NCBI GenBank assembly: GCA_934447715.1
Contig: CAKSER010000001.1
Span: 1-64,000, forward strand
DNA length: 64,000 nt
Origin: an uncultured Eubacteriales bacterium
GTDB taxonomy: Bacteria; Bacillota; Clostridia; Oscillospirales; CAG-272
Direction: 5' to 3'
Under the pieces are notes generated by a model. The model made no database searches. It was not told the origin of the DNA and saw only the letters and a program-made list of their open reading frames with translations. Positions 1 through 7,500 of this stretch are shown here, piece by piece (the stretch's first letter is position 1; every line of letters begins with the position of its first letter). Both the position numbers and the translations under genes were made by a program.

Positions 1-68
1 GCCCCTTTAGGGGCTCTGCCTGTATTTGCCCCTTTTAGGGGCTGTGCAAGCCACCAGTTTACTGGTGG
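1..68. repeat. Cluster of three short hairpins at the left edge
   Basis: Two near-identical palindromes (GCCCC-TTTA-GGGGC at 1-14 and GCCCC-TTTTA-GGGGC at 28-42) are followed by a perfect 8-bp hairpin, CCACCAGT-TT-ACTGGTGG, at 51-68. None has a following T-run, so these are not ordinary terminators. Repeated short palindromes of this sort occur in REP-like elements and at the ends of IS200/IS605-type transposons; the rest of any such element would lie left of the window. From 69 to the purE promoter I see nothing else. Confidence 0.45.
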
Positions 69-194
69 TCTTGACTGCGAGAGTTTTTTAAAATCGTTTT
101 TGCCGACCGGTCTGTCCGATTCGTCAAAAGAGAGAATGATGCAGTTTAAAAAAATGAATAAAATGATAAAAAAGATAAAAAACCGTTCTGCTCC

Positions 195-223
195 TTGACA
201 CAAATCTGCTTCTGTGCTATAAT
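195..223 (+). promoter_or_regulatory. Sigma-A promoter of the purine operon
   Basis: TTGACA (195-200) and TATAAT (218-223) are both perfect consensus and separated by 17 bases, which predicts transcription starting near 230. It lies about 45 bases before the ZTP aptamer, so the riboswitch would be transcribed as the operon leader. Confidence 0.9.
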
Positions 224-274
224 TTTATTGCACACAAAAGGCGGTGATAAAGCCGTAAGCATATGCTGTGCCAA

Positions 275-345
275 GCCCGTGACTGACGGATAAGCGGATA
301 ACCGCAGGGGAACGGGTGGGTTGAATAAGCCGACCGTCTGGGCAC
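275..345 (+). ncRNA. ZTP (pfl motif) riboswitch aptamer
   Basis: The leader shows the ZTP riboswitch landmarks. A stem forms between CCCGT (276-280) and ACGGG (312-316). The GACTGACGG segment (281-289) can form the pseudoknot with CCGTC. The strongly conserved 3' element reads CCGTCTGGGCA (334-344). The known ligands, ZTP and ZMP (AICAR monophosphate), build up when 10-formyl-tetrahydrofolate is short. Control of purine and one-carbon genes is the known job of this class, which fits the operon downstream containing AICAR transformylase, glyA and fhs. Confidence 0.93.
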
Positions 346-380
346 ACTTTTGTACCAAAGCATAAGTGTGTCCTTTTTTT
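340..380 (+). terminator. Riboswitch-controlled intrinsic terminator
   Basis: A 10-bp stem pairs 340-349 with 364-373 (one G-T pair) and is followed by a run of seven T (374-380). The left arm is the GGGCA end of the ZTP aptamer, so the ligand-bound fold and the terminator cannot form together. That makes the switch a transcriptional ON switch for ZTP/ZMP. Confidence 0.9.
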
Positions 381-428
381 GTCCTAATTCGGCGAGGCTG
401 AAATTTCTGATAAAATCGGAGGTTTGAA

Positions 429-929
429 ATGAAAAAAGTCGGAATTCTTATGGGAAGCGACAGCGATCTTCCTGTTGTAAAAAAAGCAACCGATATCTTA
501 AAGGAGCTTGAAATTCCGTTCGAGGTGCACATTCTTTCTGCGCACAGGACACCGTCTGAGGTAAGAGAATTTGCTTTAGGTGCCGAAGAAAACGGCTTCG
601 GAGTGATAATCGCAGCTGCCGGAATGGCAGCTCACCTTGCCGGTGCAATTGCATCAGCAACTGTTCTTCCTGTTATCGGAATACCCTGTAAATCATCATA
701 TCTTGACGGCATTGACGCCCTTCTGTCAACGGTACAGATGCCCTCCGGCATACCTGTAGCAACCGTTGGAATCAACAGCGGAGCCAATGCCGCTCTTCTT
801 TCTGCACAGATTCTTTCTCTTTCCGACAGTGAGCTTCTTGAAAGGCTGAAAAAGAGAAGAATGCAGAGTGCGGCAGAGGTTTTAAAAAAGGACGCAGAGG
901 TAATGAAAAAGCTCGATCTGCTTGACTGA
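429..929 (+). CDS. purE: 5-(carboxyamino)imidazole ribonucleotide mutase PurE
   Basis: PurE makes carboxyaminoimidazole ribonucleotide (CAIR) in purine synthesis. Visible motifs are the N-terminal GSDSDLP loop, the catalytic-histidine motif SAHRTP near residue 40, and a VQMPSGIPVATV stretch; 166 residues is the normal length. The class I enzyme rearranges N5-CAIR made by PurK, whereas class II uses AIR and CO2 directly. The sequence looks class I-like, but the usual AGAGGAAHLPG loop reads AAAGMAAHLAG, and no purK is present in the window, so the class is open. It is the first gene after the ZTP riboswitch, with AATCGGAGG upstream as ribosome site. Confidence 0.93.
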   Translation: MKKVGILMGSDSDLPVVKKATDILKELEIPFEVHILSAHRTPSEVREFALGAEENGFGVIIAAAGMAAHLAGAIASATVLPVIGIPCKSSYLDGIDALLSTVQMPSGIPVATVGINSGANAALLSAQILSLSDSELLERLKKRRMQSAAEVLKKDAEVMKKLDLLD

Positions 930-1013
930 CACTTAACAGAAGAATGAATTAAAGAGCAGTTATTTAAAAGATTTTTATATAAGAACAAAAGAGCATAAAC
1001 AGAGGTCATATAA

Positions 1014-2438
1014 ATGGGCGGTTTTTTTGGAATAACATCGCATAAGGAATGCCTTGAGAGCGTTTTTTTCGGGGTGGATTATCATTCGCATCTCGGGACA
1101 AAAAAGGGCGGTCTTGCGGCATATGACGAAAAAATAGGTCTTCAAAGAGAGATTCACAATATCGAAAACGCACCGTTTCGTACAAAATTCGAACAGATTT
1201 TTCAGAAAATGACCGGCACAGCTGCAATCGGCTGCATCAGTGACAGCGATCCGCAGCCGCTGCTTATTCGCTCGAATCTCGGAACCTACGCAATCTGTAT
1301 GGTCGGAGTAATCAACAATTCGGATGAGCTTATAGATCAGTATGTTTCGTTCAGCGGAGGGCATTTTGATGCAATGACCGGAGGAAATGTGAATTCCACC
1401 GAGCTTCTTGCGGCGCTGATCGATCAGAAGAGCAGCTTTGAAGAGGGAATCCGCTTTGCTCAGAAGTCGATAGACGGAACTGCATCGATTCTGATTTTAA
1501 AGGACGACGGAACGATTGTTGCGGCAAGAGACAAGTTTGGACGGCTTCCGGTGCAGATCGGAAGAAACGAGGACGGATATGCGGTTTCGTTTGAATCGTT
1601 TGCCTATCAGAAGCTCGGATATGAGGACGAAAGAGGGCTCGGGCCCGGAGAAATTGTCAGCATAACGCCGGACAAGGTGACGGTGCTTTCTGCTCCACTT
1701 AAGAAGAAGAGGGTATGCGCCTTTCTCTGGAGCTACTACGGCTATCCGACATCGACATATGAGGGAATCAATGTCGAGGCAATGCGGTACCGCAACGGAG
1801 AGATCATGGCGCAAAACGACATTGAAAACGGTGTAGCGGACGATATCGACTATGTCGGCGGAGTGCCGGATTCCGGTACGCCGCACGCAATCGGCTATGC
1901 GAACAGAAGCGGAAAGCATTTTGCAAGAGCGTTTATCAAATATACCCCGACATGGGCAAGAAGCTTCATGCCGGCAAATCAGACCGACAGGAACAGGATT
2001 GCAAAGATGAAGCAGATTCCGGTTCACGAGCTGATCAAGGACAAGAACCTGCTGTTTGTCGACGACTCGATTGTAAGAGGAACACAGCTTAGGGAAACGG
2101 TTGAATTCCTTTACGAAAACGGTGCAAGGTCGGTCAACATGCGCTCTGCCTGCCCTCCTATCATGTACGGCTGCAAATTTTTAAACTTTTCCCGTTCGAC
2201 AGACGACATGGAGCTTATTGCAAGGAGAGTCATTGAGGAGCTTGAGGGAGAAGAGGGGCACAAGCATATTGACGAGTACAGCGACGGGACGACCGAAAGA
2301 GGAAAAAAGCTCAGGCAGACGATCTGCGAAAGGTTCAATTTTGATTCTCTTGAGTTCCAATCGCTTGAGGGTGTTATAAAGGCAATCGGGCTTGACGAAA
2401 GCGAGCTTTGCACCTACTGCTGGACCGGAAGGGAATAA
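1014..2438 (+). CDS. purF: PurF-like amidophosphoribosyltransferase lacking the catalytic Cys
   Basis: PurF makes 5-phosphoribosylamine from PRPP and glutamine, the first committed purine step. The phosphoribosyltransferase half is intact, with the PRPP loop VDDSIVRGT near residue 347. Cysteines placed like the Fe-S ligands of the Bacillus enzyme are kept (Cys235, Cys380 or Cys387, and Cys466/Cys469 in CTYC). The N-terminal glutaminase half is degenerate: the protein begins MGGFFGI where active enzymes have a Cys nucleophile (CGVFGI), and the usual NG of the glutamine site reads NN. No alternative start restores a cysteine. Similar MGGFFG proteins are known in other anaerobes. It may use free ammonia, or another glutaminase may supply it. 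Confidence 0.85.
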   Translation: MGGFFGITSHKECLESVFFGVDYHSHLGTKKGGLAAYDEKIGLQREIHNIENAPFRTKFEQIFQKMTGTAAIGCISDSDPQPLLIRSNLGTYAICMVGVINNSDELIDQYVSFSGGHFDAMTGGNVNSTELLAALIDQKSSFEEGIRFAQKSIDGTASILILKDDGTIVAARDKFGRLPVQIGRNEDGYAVSFESFAYQKLGYEDERGLGPGEIVSITPDKVTVLSAPLKKKRVCAFLWSYYGYPTSTYEGINVEAMRYRNGEIMAQNDIENGVADDIDYVGGVPDSGTPHAIGYANRSGKHFARAFIKYTPTWARSFMPANQTDRNRIAKMKQIPVHELIKDKNLLFVDDSIVRGTQLRETVEFLYENGARSVNMRSACPPIMYGCKFLNFSRSTDDMELIARRVIEELEGEEGHKHIDEYSDGTTERGKKLRQTICERFNFDSLEFQSLEGVIKAIGLDESELCTYCWTGRE

Positions 2439-2525
2439 TTTCCGGTGTAGGCTGAGGATATCCCCAGCCTAAGCAAAAGGGCAGGCAGGTAAAACAGAAC
2501 AATAAACTGAAAAGGAAAAAATGAT

Positions 2526-3566
2526 ATGAACGATAATTCAAGATCCGAGGCATATGCTGCCGCGGGAGTAGACATTACAGCCGGATACAAGGCTGTTGAG
2601 CTTATGAAAAAGCATATTGCAAGGACGGTGACAGACGGAGTTGTTTCGGATGTCGGAGGCTTCGGAGGGCTTTTTGAGCTTGATCTTACCGGGATTTCAA
2701 AGCCGGTTCTGGTCAGCGGAACAGACGGAGTCGGAACAAAGCTGAAGCTTGCTTTCCTTATGAATAAGCACGATACTGTCGGCATCGACTGTGTTGCCAT
2801 GTGCGTAAACGACATTATCTGCTGCGGAGCAAAGCCGCTCTTTTTCCTTGACTATATTGCATGCGGAAAGAACATTCCGGAGAGGATTGCCGACATCGTA
2901 AAGGGTGTCTGCGACGGATGCGTAATGTCGGGTGCTGCACTGATCGGCGGAGAAACAGCCGAAATGCCGGGCTTTTATCCCGAGGATGAATATGATCTTG
3001 CCGGATACTGCACCGGTGTTGTTGACAAGGATAAAATTATTGATAACAAGGAAATGAAGGCTGGGGATGTCGTTATCGCCCTGCCGTCAAGCGGCGTTCA
3101 TTCAAACGGATTTTCGCTTGTCCGCAAGGTATTTGATGTTGAAAATTCTGACATCAAAACACCGCTTGAGGAGCTTGGCGGAAGGTCTATAGGAGAGGTG
3201 CTGCTTGCACCGACCAAAATATATGTAAAGCCGGTACTTGCCCTGCTCGAAAGGGTAAAGGTCAAGGGAATTTCCCACATCACCGGCGGCGGCTTTTACG
3301 AGAACATTCCGAGAAGCATTCCGGACGGTCTGGGAGCGAAAATTGACAGAAACGCCGTCAGGGTTCTCCCGATTTTCGAGCTTATAGCAAAGCGCGGCGG
3401 CATCAGCGAAAGAGACATGTTCAACACCTTCAACATGGGTGTCGGAATGAGCATTGTCGTTTCAAAGGATGATGCAGAAAAGACGCTTGAGATCCTTTCT
3501 TTAAACGGAGAGGATGCATACATCATCGGAGAGATTGTAAAAAGCGACAAAAAGGTGATTTTATGA
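2526..3566 (+). CDS. purM: Phosphoribosylformylglycinamidine cyclo-ligase (AIR synthase) PurM
   Basis: PurM closes the imidazole ring: FGAM plus ATP gives AIR. The 346 residues match the family. Seen are the glycine-rich N-terminal segment around DVGGFGG, the conserved [12 protein letters not shown] motif near residue 66, [14 protein letters not shown] near 140, and the late [13 protein letters not shown] motif. The gene follows purF after 87 bases that contain a small stem-loop (TAGGCTG/CAGCCTA near 2448-2472) and overlaps purN by four bases, so the two are translationally coupled. Confidence 0.96.
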   Translation: MNDNSRSEAYAAAGVDITAGYKAVELMKKHIARTVTDGVVSDVGGFGGLFELDLTGISKPVLVSGTDGVGTKLKLAFLMNKHDTVGIDCVAMCVNDIICCGAKPLFFLDYIACGKNIPERIADIVKGVCDGCVMSGAALIGGETAEMPGFYPEDEYDLAGYCTGVVDKDKIIDNKEMKAGDVVIALPSSGVHSNGFSLVRKVFDVENSDIKTPLEELGGRSIGEVLLAPTKIYVKPVLALLERVKVKGISHITGGGFYENIPRSIPDGLGAKIDRNAVRVLPIFELIAKRGGISERDMFNTFNMGVGMSIVVSKDDAEKTLEILSLNGEDAYIIGEIVKSDKKVIL

Positions 3567-4177
3567 AAAAGGCAAGAATTGCCGTGCTTGTTTCGGGCGG
3601 AGGAACGAATCTTCAGGCTTTGATCGATGCCGAAAAAAGCGGAATTATAAAAAGCGGAGAAATCAATCTTGTGATTTCAAGCAAAGAGGGTGTATATGCA
3701 CTCGAAAGAGCAAAAAAGGCGAATATTCGCACTATTACGGTGGCAAAAAAGGATTTTTCGGGAGATCAGGAGCGGTTTGAAAAGGCGCTTATAAGTGCTC
3801 TTTCTGAAAACGAATCCGATCTGATCATTCTTGCCGGCTTTATGAGCATTCTTTCGAAAGACTTTACAAGCCGTTTTGAAGGGCGAATTATCAATATCCA
3901 TCCGTCGCTTATCCCGTCATTTTGCGGAGAGGGCTTTTACGGGCTTAGGGTTCACGAGGCGGCTCTTAAAATGGGCGTAAAGGTGACCGGAGCTACGGTG
4001 CATTATGTAAACGAGATTCCGGACGGCGGAAAGATCATTATGCAGAAGGCTGTCTGTGTCGACGAAAACGACACGCCCGAGACACTTCAGAAAAGGGTTA
4101 TGGAGCAGGCGGAGTGGATTATCCTCCCGGAGGCTGCAGAAAAGGTTTGTAAAAGCATTATTGAAGGCGAAAAGTAA
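3563..4177 (+). CDS. purN: Phosphoribosylglycinamide formyltransferase PurN
   Basis: PurN transfers a formyl group from 10-formyl-tetrahydrofolate to GAR. The 204-residue protein has the N-terminal [13 protein letters not shown] phosphate-binding loop, the catalytic [10 protein letters not shown] motif near residue 110 (Asn and His of the active site) and the [12 protein letters not shown] segment carrying the catalytic Asp. Its start ATG overlaps the purM stop (ATGA at 3563). It consumes the cofactor that the downstream fhs product makes and that ZTP/ZMP reports on. Confidence 0.96.
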   Translation: MKKARIAVLVSGGGTNLQALIDAEKSGIIKSGEINLVISSKEGVYALERAKKANIRTITVAKKDFSGDQERFEKALISALSENESDLIILAGFMSILSKDFTSRFEGRIINIHPSLIPSFCGEGFYGLRVHEAALKMGVKVTGATVHYVNEIPDGGKIIMQKAVCVDENDTPETLQKRVMEQAEWIILPEAAEKVCKSIIEGEK

Positions 4178-4201
4178 TCAGCCGAAAAGAGAAAGGAAAG
4201 A

Positions 4202-4924
4202 ATGATGGCAAGATATGATATAAAAAAGCTGCTCTCGGAGAACAGCTATCCGGGCAGAGGAATAATTGTCGGAAAATCGTCCGACGAAAAAAGCGCGCTT
4301 ATTGCATATTTTATCATGGGCAGAAGCACAAATTCGCGCAACCGCATCTTCGAGCTCTTTGACGGCGGAATGAGAACAAAGGCGTTTGACGAGTCCAAAT
4401 TAGAGGATCCGAGCCTGATTATCTACAATCCGTATCTTTCGTGCGGAGAGTCGACAGATATAATTACAAACGGCGACCAGACAAACACGATTTTTGATTA
4501 TTTAAAGAACGGCGAGACGGTCGAGGAGGCTCTTCTTTCAAGAAAATTCGAGCCGGATGCACCGAATTATACCCCCCGCATTTCCGGGGTTTTAAGCTAT
4601 GATTTTGAAAAACGTGATTTCAGATATCAGCTTTCGATTTTAAAAAGCATGAACGGAAATCCCGATTCCTGTGTGAGATGCTTTTACAACTACGAGCCGG
4701 TAAGCGGAATCGGACATTTTATTCACACCTACAAATACGACGGGAATCCTATTCCGTCCTTTGAGGGAGAGCCGGAGGAGATTGCTCTTCCCGACACGGC
4801 AAAAGAGCTTTCGGACATTATCTGGAACAATCTTAACCCCGAAAACAAGGTTTCGCTTTATGTAAGACAGGTTCCGCTCGACAAGAGCAAGCCGACCGTT
4901 ACTGTCCTGAACAAGAACAGATAA
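4202..4924 (+). CDS. purO: IMP cyclohydrolase (PurO-type family)
   Basis: The 240-residue protein resembles the stand-alone IMP cyclohydrolase family first defined in archaea (PurO), with the typical SYPGRGIIVG opening, an AYFIMGRSTNSRNR segment and YTPRISGV in the middle. It would close FAICAR to IMP, the last step of the pathway. Most bacteria instead use the N-terminal domain of bifunctional PurH. That domain is absent from the next gene, so the pair together replace PurH. Two ATG codons (4202 and 4205) lie after a GAAAGGAAAG ribosome site; either may start. Confidence 0.87.
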   Translation: MMARYDIKKLLSENSYPGRGIIVGKSSDEKSALIAYFIMGRSTNSRNRIFELFDGGMRTKAFDESKLEDPSLIIYNPYLSCGESTDIITNGDQTNTIFDYLKNGETVEEALLSRKFEPDAPNYTPRISGVLSYDFEKRDFRYQLSILKSMNGNPDSCVRCFYNYEPVSGIGHFIHTYKYDGNPIPSFEGEPEEIALPDTAKELSDIIWNNLNPENKVSLYVRQVPLDKSKPTVTVLNKNR

Positions 4925-5018
4925 GAATGCTGCAAAGTGCAAAAATCGGCAGCAAAGCGGCAAAAAAAAGAACGATTAATCAAAAAGGTTAACAAAGATA
5001 CACGTTAGGAGACAAACG

Positions 5019-6203
5019 ATGAAGGATTTTGAACTGAAATACGGCTGCAATCCCAATCAGAAGCCTGCAAAAATCTATATGCATGACGGAAGCGAGCTTC
5101 CTATTGAAATTCTTTCCGGAAGACCGGGATACATAAATTTTCTTGACGCATTCAATTCCTATCAGCTTGTAAAGGAGCTTAAGGAGGCGCTTGGACTTCC
5201 TGCGGCTTCCTCGTTCAAGCATGTAAGCCCGACATCTGCCGCGGTCGGAATTGTACTGCCCGAAAAGCTGAAAAAGGCGTGCTTTGTCGACGATATTGAT
5301 GGCCTTGACGATTCTCCTGTTGCCTGTGCATATGCAAGAGCGAGAGGAACAGACCGCATGTGCTCGTTCGGAGACTGGATTGCACTTTCTGATATCTGCG
5401 ATGTTACTACCGCAAAGCTGATCAAAAGAGAGGTATCCGACGGAATTATAGCACCCGGATATGAGCCTGAAGCGCTTGAAATCCTTAAAAGCAAAAGAAA
5501 AGGAAACTACAACATTGTAAAAATCGATCCGGAATACATCCCCGATCCGATAGAGCGCAAGCAGGTATTCGGAATAACCTTTGAGCAGGGAAGAAACAAT
5601 TTTAAAATCGACCGCGAGCTGCTTAAAAATGTTGTAACCGAAAACAAGGACCTTCCTGAGGATGCAGTAAGGGATCTGATTATATCGCTTATCACGCTGA
5701 AATATACGCAGTCTAATTCGGTCTGCTATGCTTTCGGCGGTCAGGCAATCGGTGTCGGAGCCGGTCAGCAGTCGAGAATCCACTGCACGCGTCTTGCAGG
5801 CAGCAAGGCTGATACTTGGTTTTTAAGGCAGTCGGACAGGGTGCTTGAGCTTCCGTTTAAGGACGAAATCGGAAGAGCCGACAGAGACAACGTTATCGAC
5901 GGATATATCAATCAAAACGAAGAGGATGTATGTGCAGACGGCATCTGGCAGAGATATTTTACAAGCCGTCCGAAGCCCTTTACAAGGCAGGAGCAGGAGG
6001 AATATCTTAAAACAATAGACGGTGTATCGCTCGGCTCTGACGCGTTTTTCCCGTTCAGCGACAATATTGAAAGAGCAAGAAAAAGCGGTGTCAGATATGT
6101 TGCGGAGCCGGGCGGCTCGATCAGGGACGATGCGGTAATCGAGTGCTGCGACAAATACAAGATGGTAATGGCATTTACCGGTATGCGTCTGTTTCACCAT
6201 TAA
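5019..6203 (+). CDS. purH: Stand-alone AICAR transformylase (PurH C-terminal domain only)
   Basis: The product is a 394-residue AICAR formyltransferase with no IMP cyclohydrolase domain; full PurH is over 500 residues. Conserved transformylase motifs are KYGCNPNQKPA at the N terminus, SSFKHVSPTSAA near residue 65 (catalytic Lys-His pair), and FGGQAIGVGAGQQSR near 245. It formylates AICAR with 10-formyl-tetrahydrofolate, so its substrate is ZMP, the ligand of the operon's riboswitch. A TAGGAG ribosome site precedes the ATG. It sits right after the PurO-type cyclohydrolase, which takes the product to IMP. Confidence 0.92.
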   Translation: MKDFELKYGCNPNQKPAKIYMHDGSELPIEILSGRPGYINFLDAFNSYQLVKELKEALGLPAASSFKHVSPTSAAVGIVLPEKLKKACFVDDIDGLDDSPVACAYARARGTDRMCSFGDWIALSDICDVTTAKLIKREVSDGIIAPGYEPEALEILKSKRKGNYNIVKIDPEYIPDPIERKQVFGITFEQGRNNFKIDRELLKNVVTENKDLPEDAVRDLIISLITLKYTQSNSVCYAFGGQAIGVGAGQQSRIHCTRLAGSKADTWFLRQSDRVLELPFKDEIGRADRDNVIDGYINQNEEDVCADGIWQRYFTSRPKPFTRQEQEEYLKTIDGVSLGSDAFFPFSDNIERARKSGVRYVAEPGGSIRDDAVIECCDKYKMVMAFTGMRLFHH

Positions 6204-6231
6204 TTTAAATTAAAACAAAACGAGGCTTATC

Positions 6232-7497
6232 ATGAAAATAATGGTTGTCGGCGGCGGAGGAAGAGAGCACGCCATAATTAAGAAGCTCAAGGAAAACAAA
6301 GGTGTAGAGGAGATATATGCCCTCCCCGGAAACGGCGGAATCGAAGCGGATGCTGTCTGTGTCCCGATCGGGGCGACCGAGATTGACAAAATTGCGGATT
6401 TTGCGGTTGAAAACGGCATTGACTATGCGGTTGTTGCACCGGACGATCCGCTTGTGCTCGGCTGTGTCGACCGTCTTGAGGAATGCAATATCCCCTGCTT
6501 CGGTCCTAAAAAGAATGCCGCGGTTATTGAGGGAAGCAAGGTTTTTGCAAAGAATCTGATGAAGAAATACGGCATTCCGACAGCGGAATACGAGGTCTTT
6601 ACCGATGCCGAAAGTGCTCTTTTATATCTTGAGAGCGCGCCGATTCCGACGGTAATAAAGGCGGACGGGCTTGCTCTCGGAAAGGGCGTAATCATCGCCT
6701 TTTCAAGAGATGAGGCAAAGGATGCGGTTATCTCGATAATGAAGGACAAAAAGTTCGGAAAGAGCGGAGACAGCATTGTTATCGAGGAGTATCTTGAGGG
6801 TCCGGAGGTTTCTGTTTTGTCCTTTACCGACGGCAGGACGGTAATTCCGATGATCTCGTCGATGGATCACAAAAGATCCGGCGACGGGGATACCGGGCTT
6901 AACACCGGCGGAATGGGCACGGTTGCACCGAATCCGTACTACACCGACGAGATTGCAGAGCGCTGCATGAAGGAAATCTTTCTTCCGACGATAATGGCAA
7001 TGGAGAAGGAGGGAAGAGCCTTTAAGGGTTGTCTTTACTTCGGACTGATGATTACAAAGAACGGACCGAAGGTAATAGAGTATAACTGTCGCTTCGGAGA
7101 TCCTGAAACACAGGTTGTTCTGCCGCTTTTAAAATCCGATCTTCTTACGGTTATGCAGGCGACGACAAACGGCTGTCTTTCGGATATCGATGTAAAGTTT
7201 TCATCCGAGCACGCGTGCTGTGTTATTGCAGCGTCAAAGGGATATCCGACAGGCTATGAAAAGGGCTTTGAAATCCATATACCGCACGATCTGCTTCCTT
7301 ATACCTATATTGCGGGAGCTAAAAAAGAGGACGGCAGGCTGGTTACAAGCGGCGGACGGGTGCTCGGCGTTACGGCTGTGTCGGATACGCTTAAGGGAGC
7401 AATTGAAAAATCGTACGGCATGATAAAAAGAATCAGCTTTGAAAATATCTACTACCGCTCGGACATAGGCGCGAAGGCGATGAAGGCAGGAGAGTGA
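6232..7497 (+). CDS. purD: Phosphoribosylamine-glycine ligase (GAR synthetase) PurD
   Basis: PurD joins glycine to phosphoribosylamine with ATP. It has 421 residues with the VVGGGGREHAI N-terminal signature, the ATP-grasp core (KADGLALGKGV near residue 142, LNTGGMGTVAPNPYY near 223) and the late EYNCRFGDPETQ metal-binding motif near 284. It uses the product of the PurF-like enzyme and glycine, which downstream glyA can provide. The gene ends three bases before purL. Confidence 0.96.
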   Translation: MKIMVVGGGGREHAIIKKLKENKGVEEIYALPGNGGIEADAVCVPIGATEIDKIADFAVENGIDYAVVAPDDPLVLGCVDRLEECNIPCFGPKKNAAVIEGSKVFAKNLMKKYGIPTAEYEVFTDAESALLYLESAPIPTVIKADGLALGKGVIIAFSRDEAKDAVISIMKDKKFGKSGDSIVIEEYLEGPEVSVLSFTDGRTVIPMISSMDHKRSGDGDTGLNTGGMGTVAPNPYYTDEIAERCMKEIFLPTIMAMEKEGRAFKGCLYFGLMITKNGPKVIEYNCRFGDPETQVVLPLLKSDLLTVMQATTNGCLSDIDVKFSSEHACCVIAASKGYPTGYEKGFEIHIPHDLLPYTYIAGAKKEDGRLVTSGGRVLGVTAVSDTLKGAIEKSYGMIKRISFENIYYRSDIGAKAMKAGE

Positions 7498-7500
7498 CTT

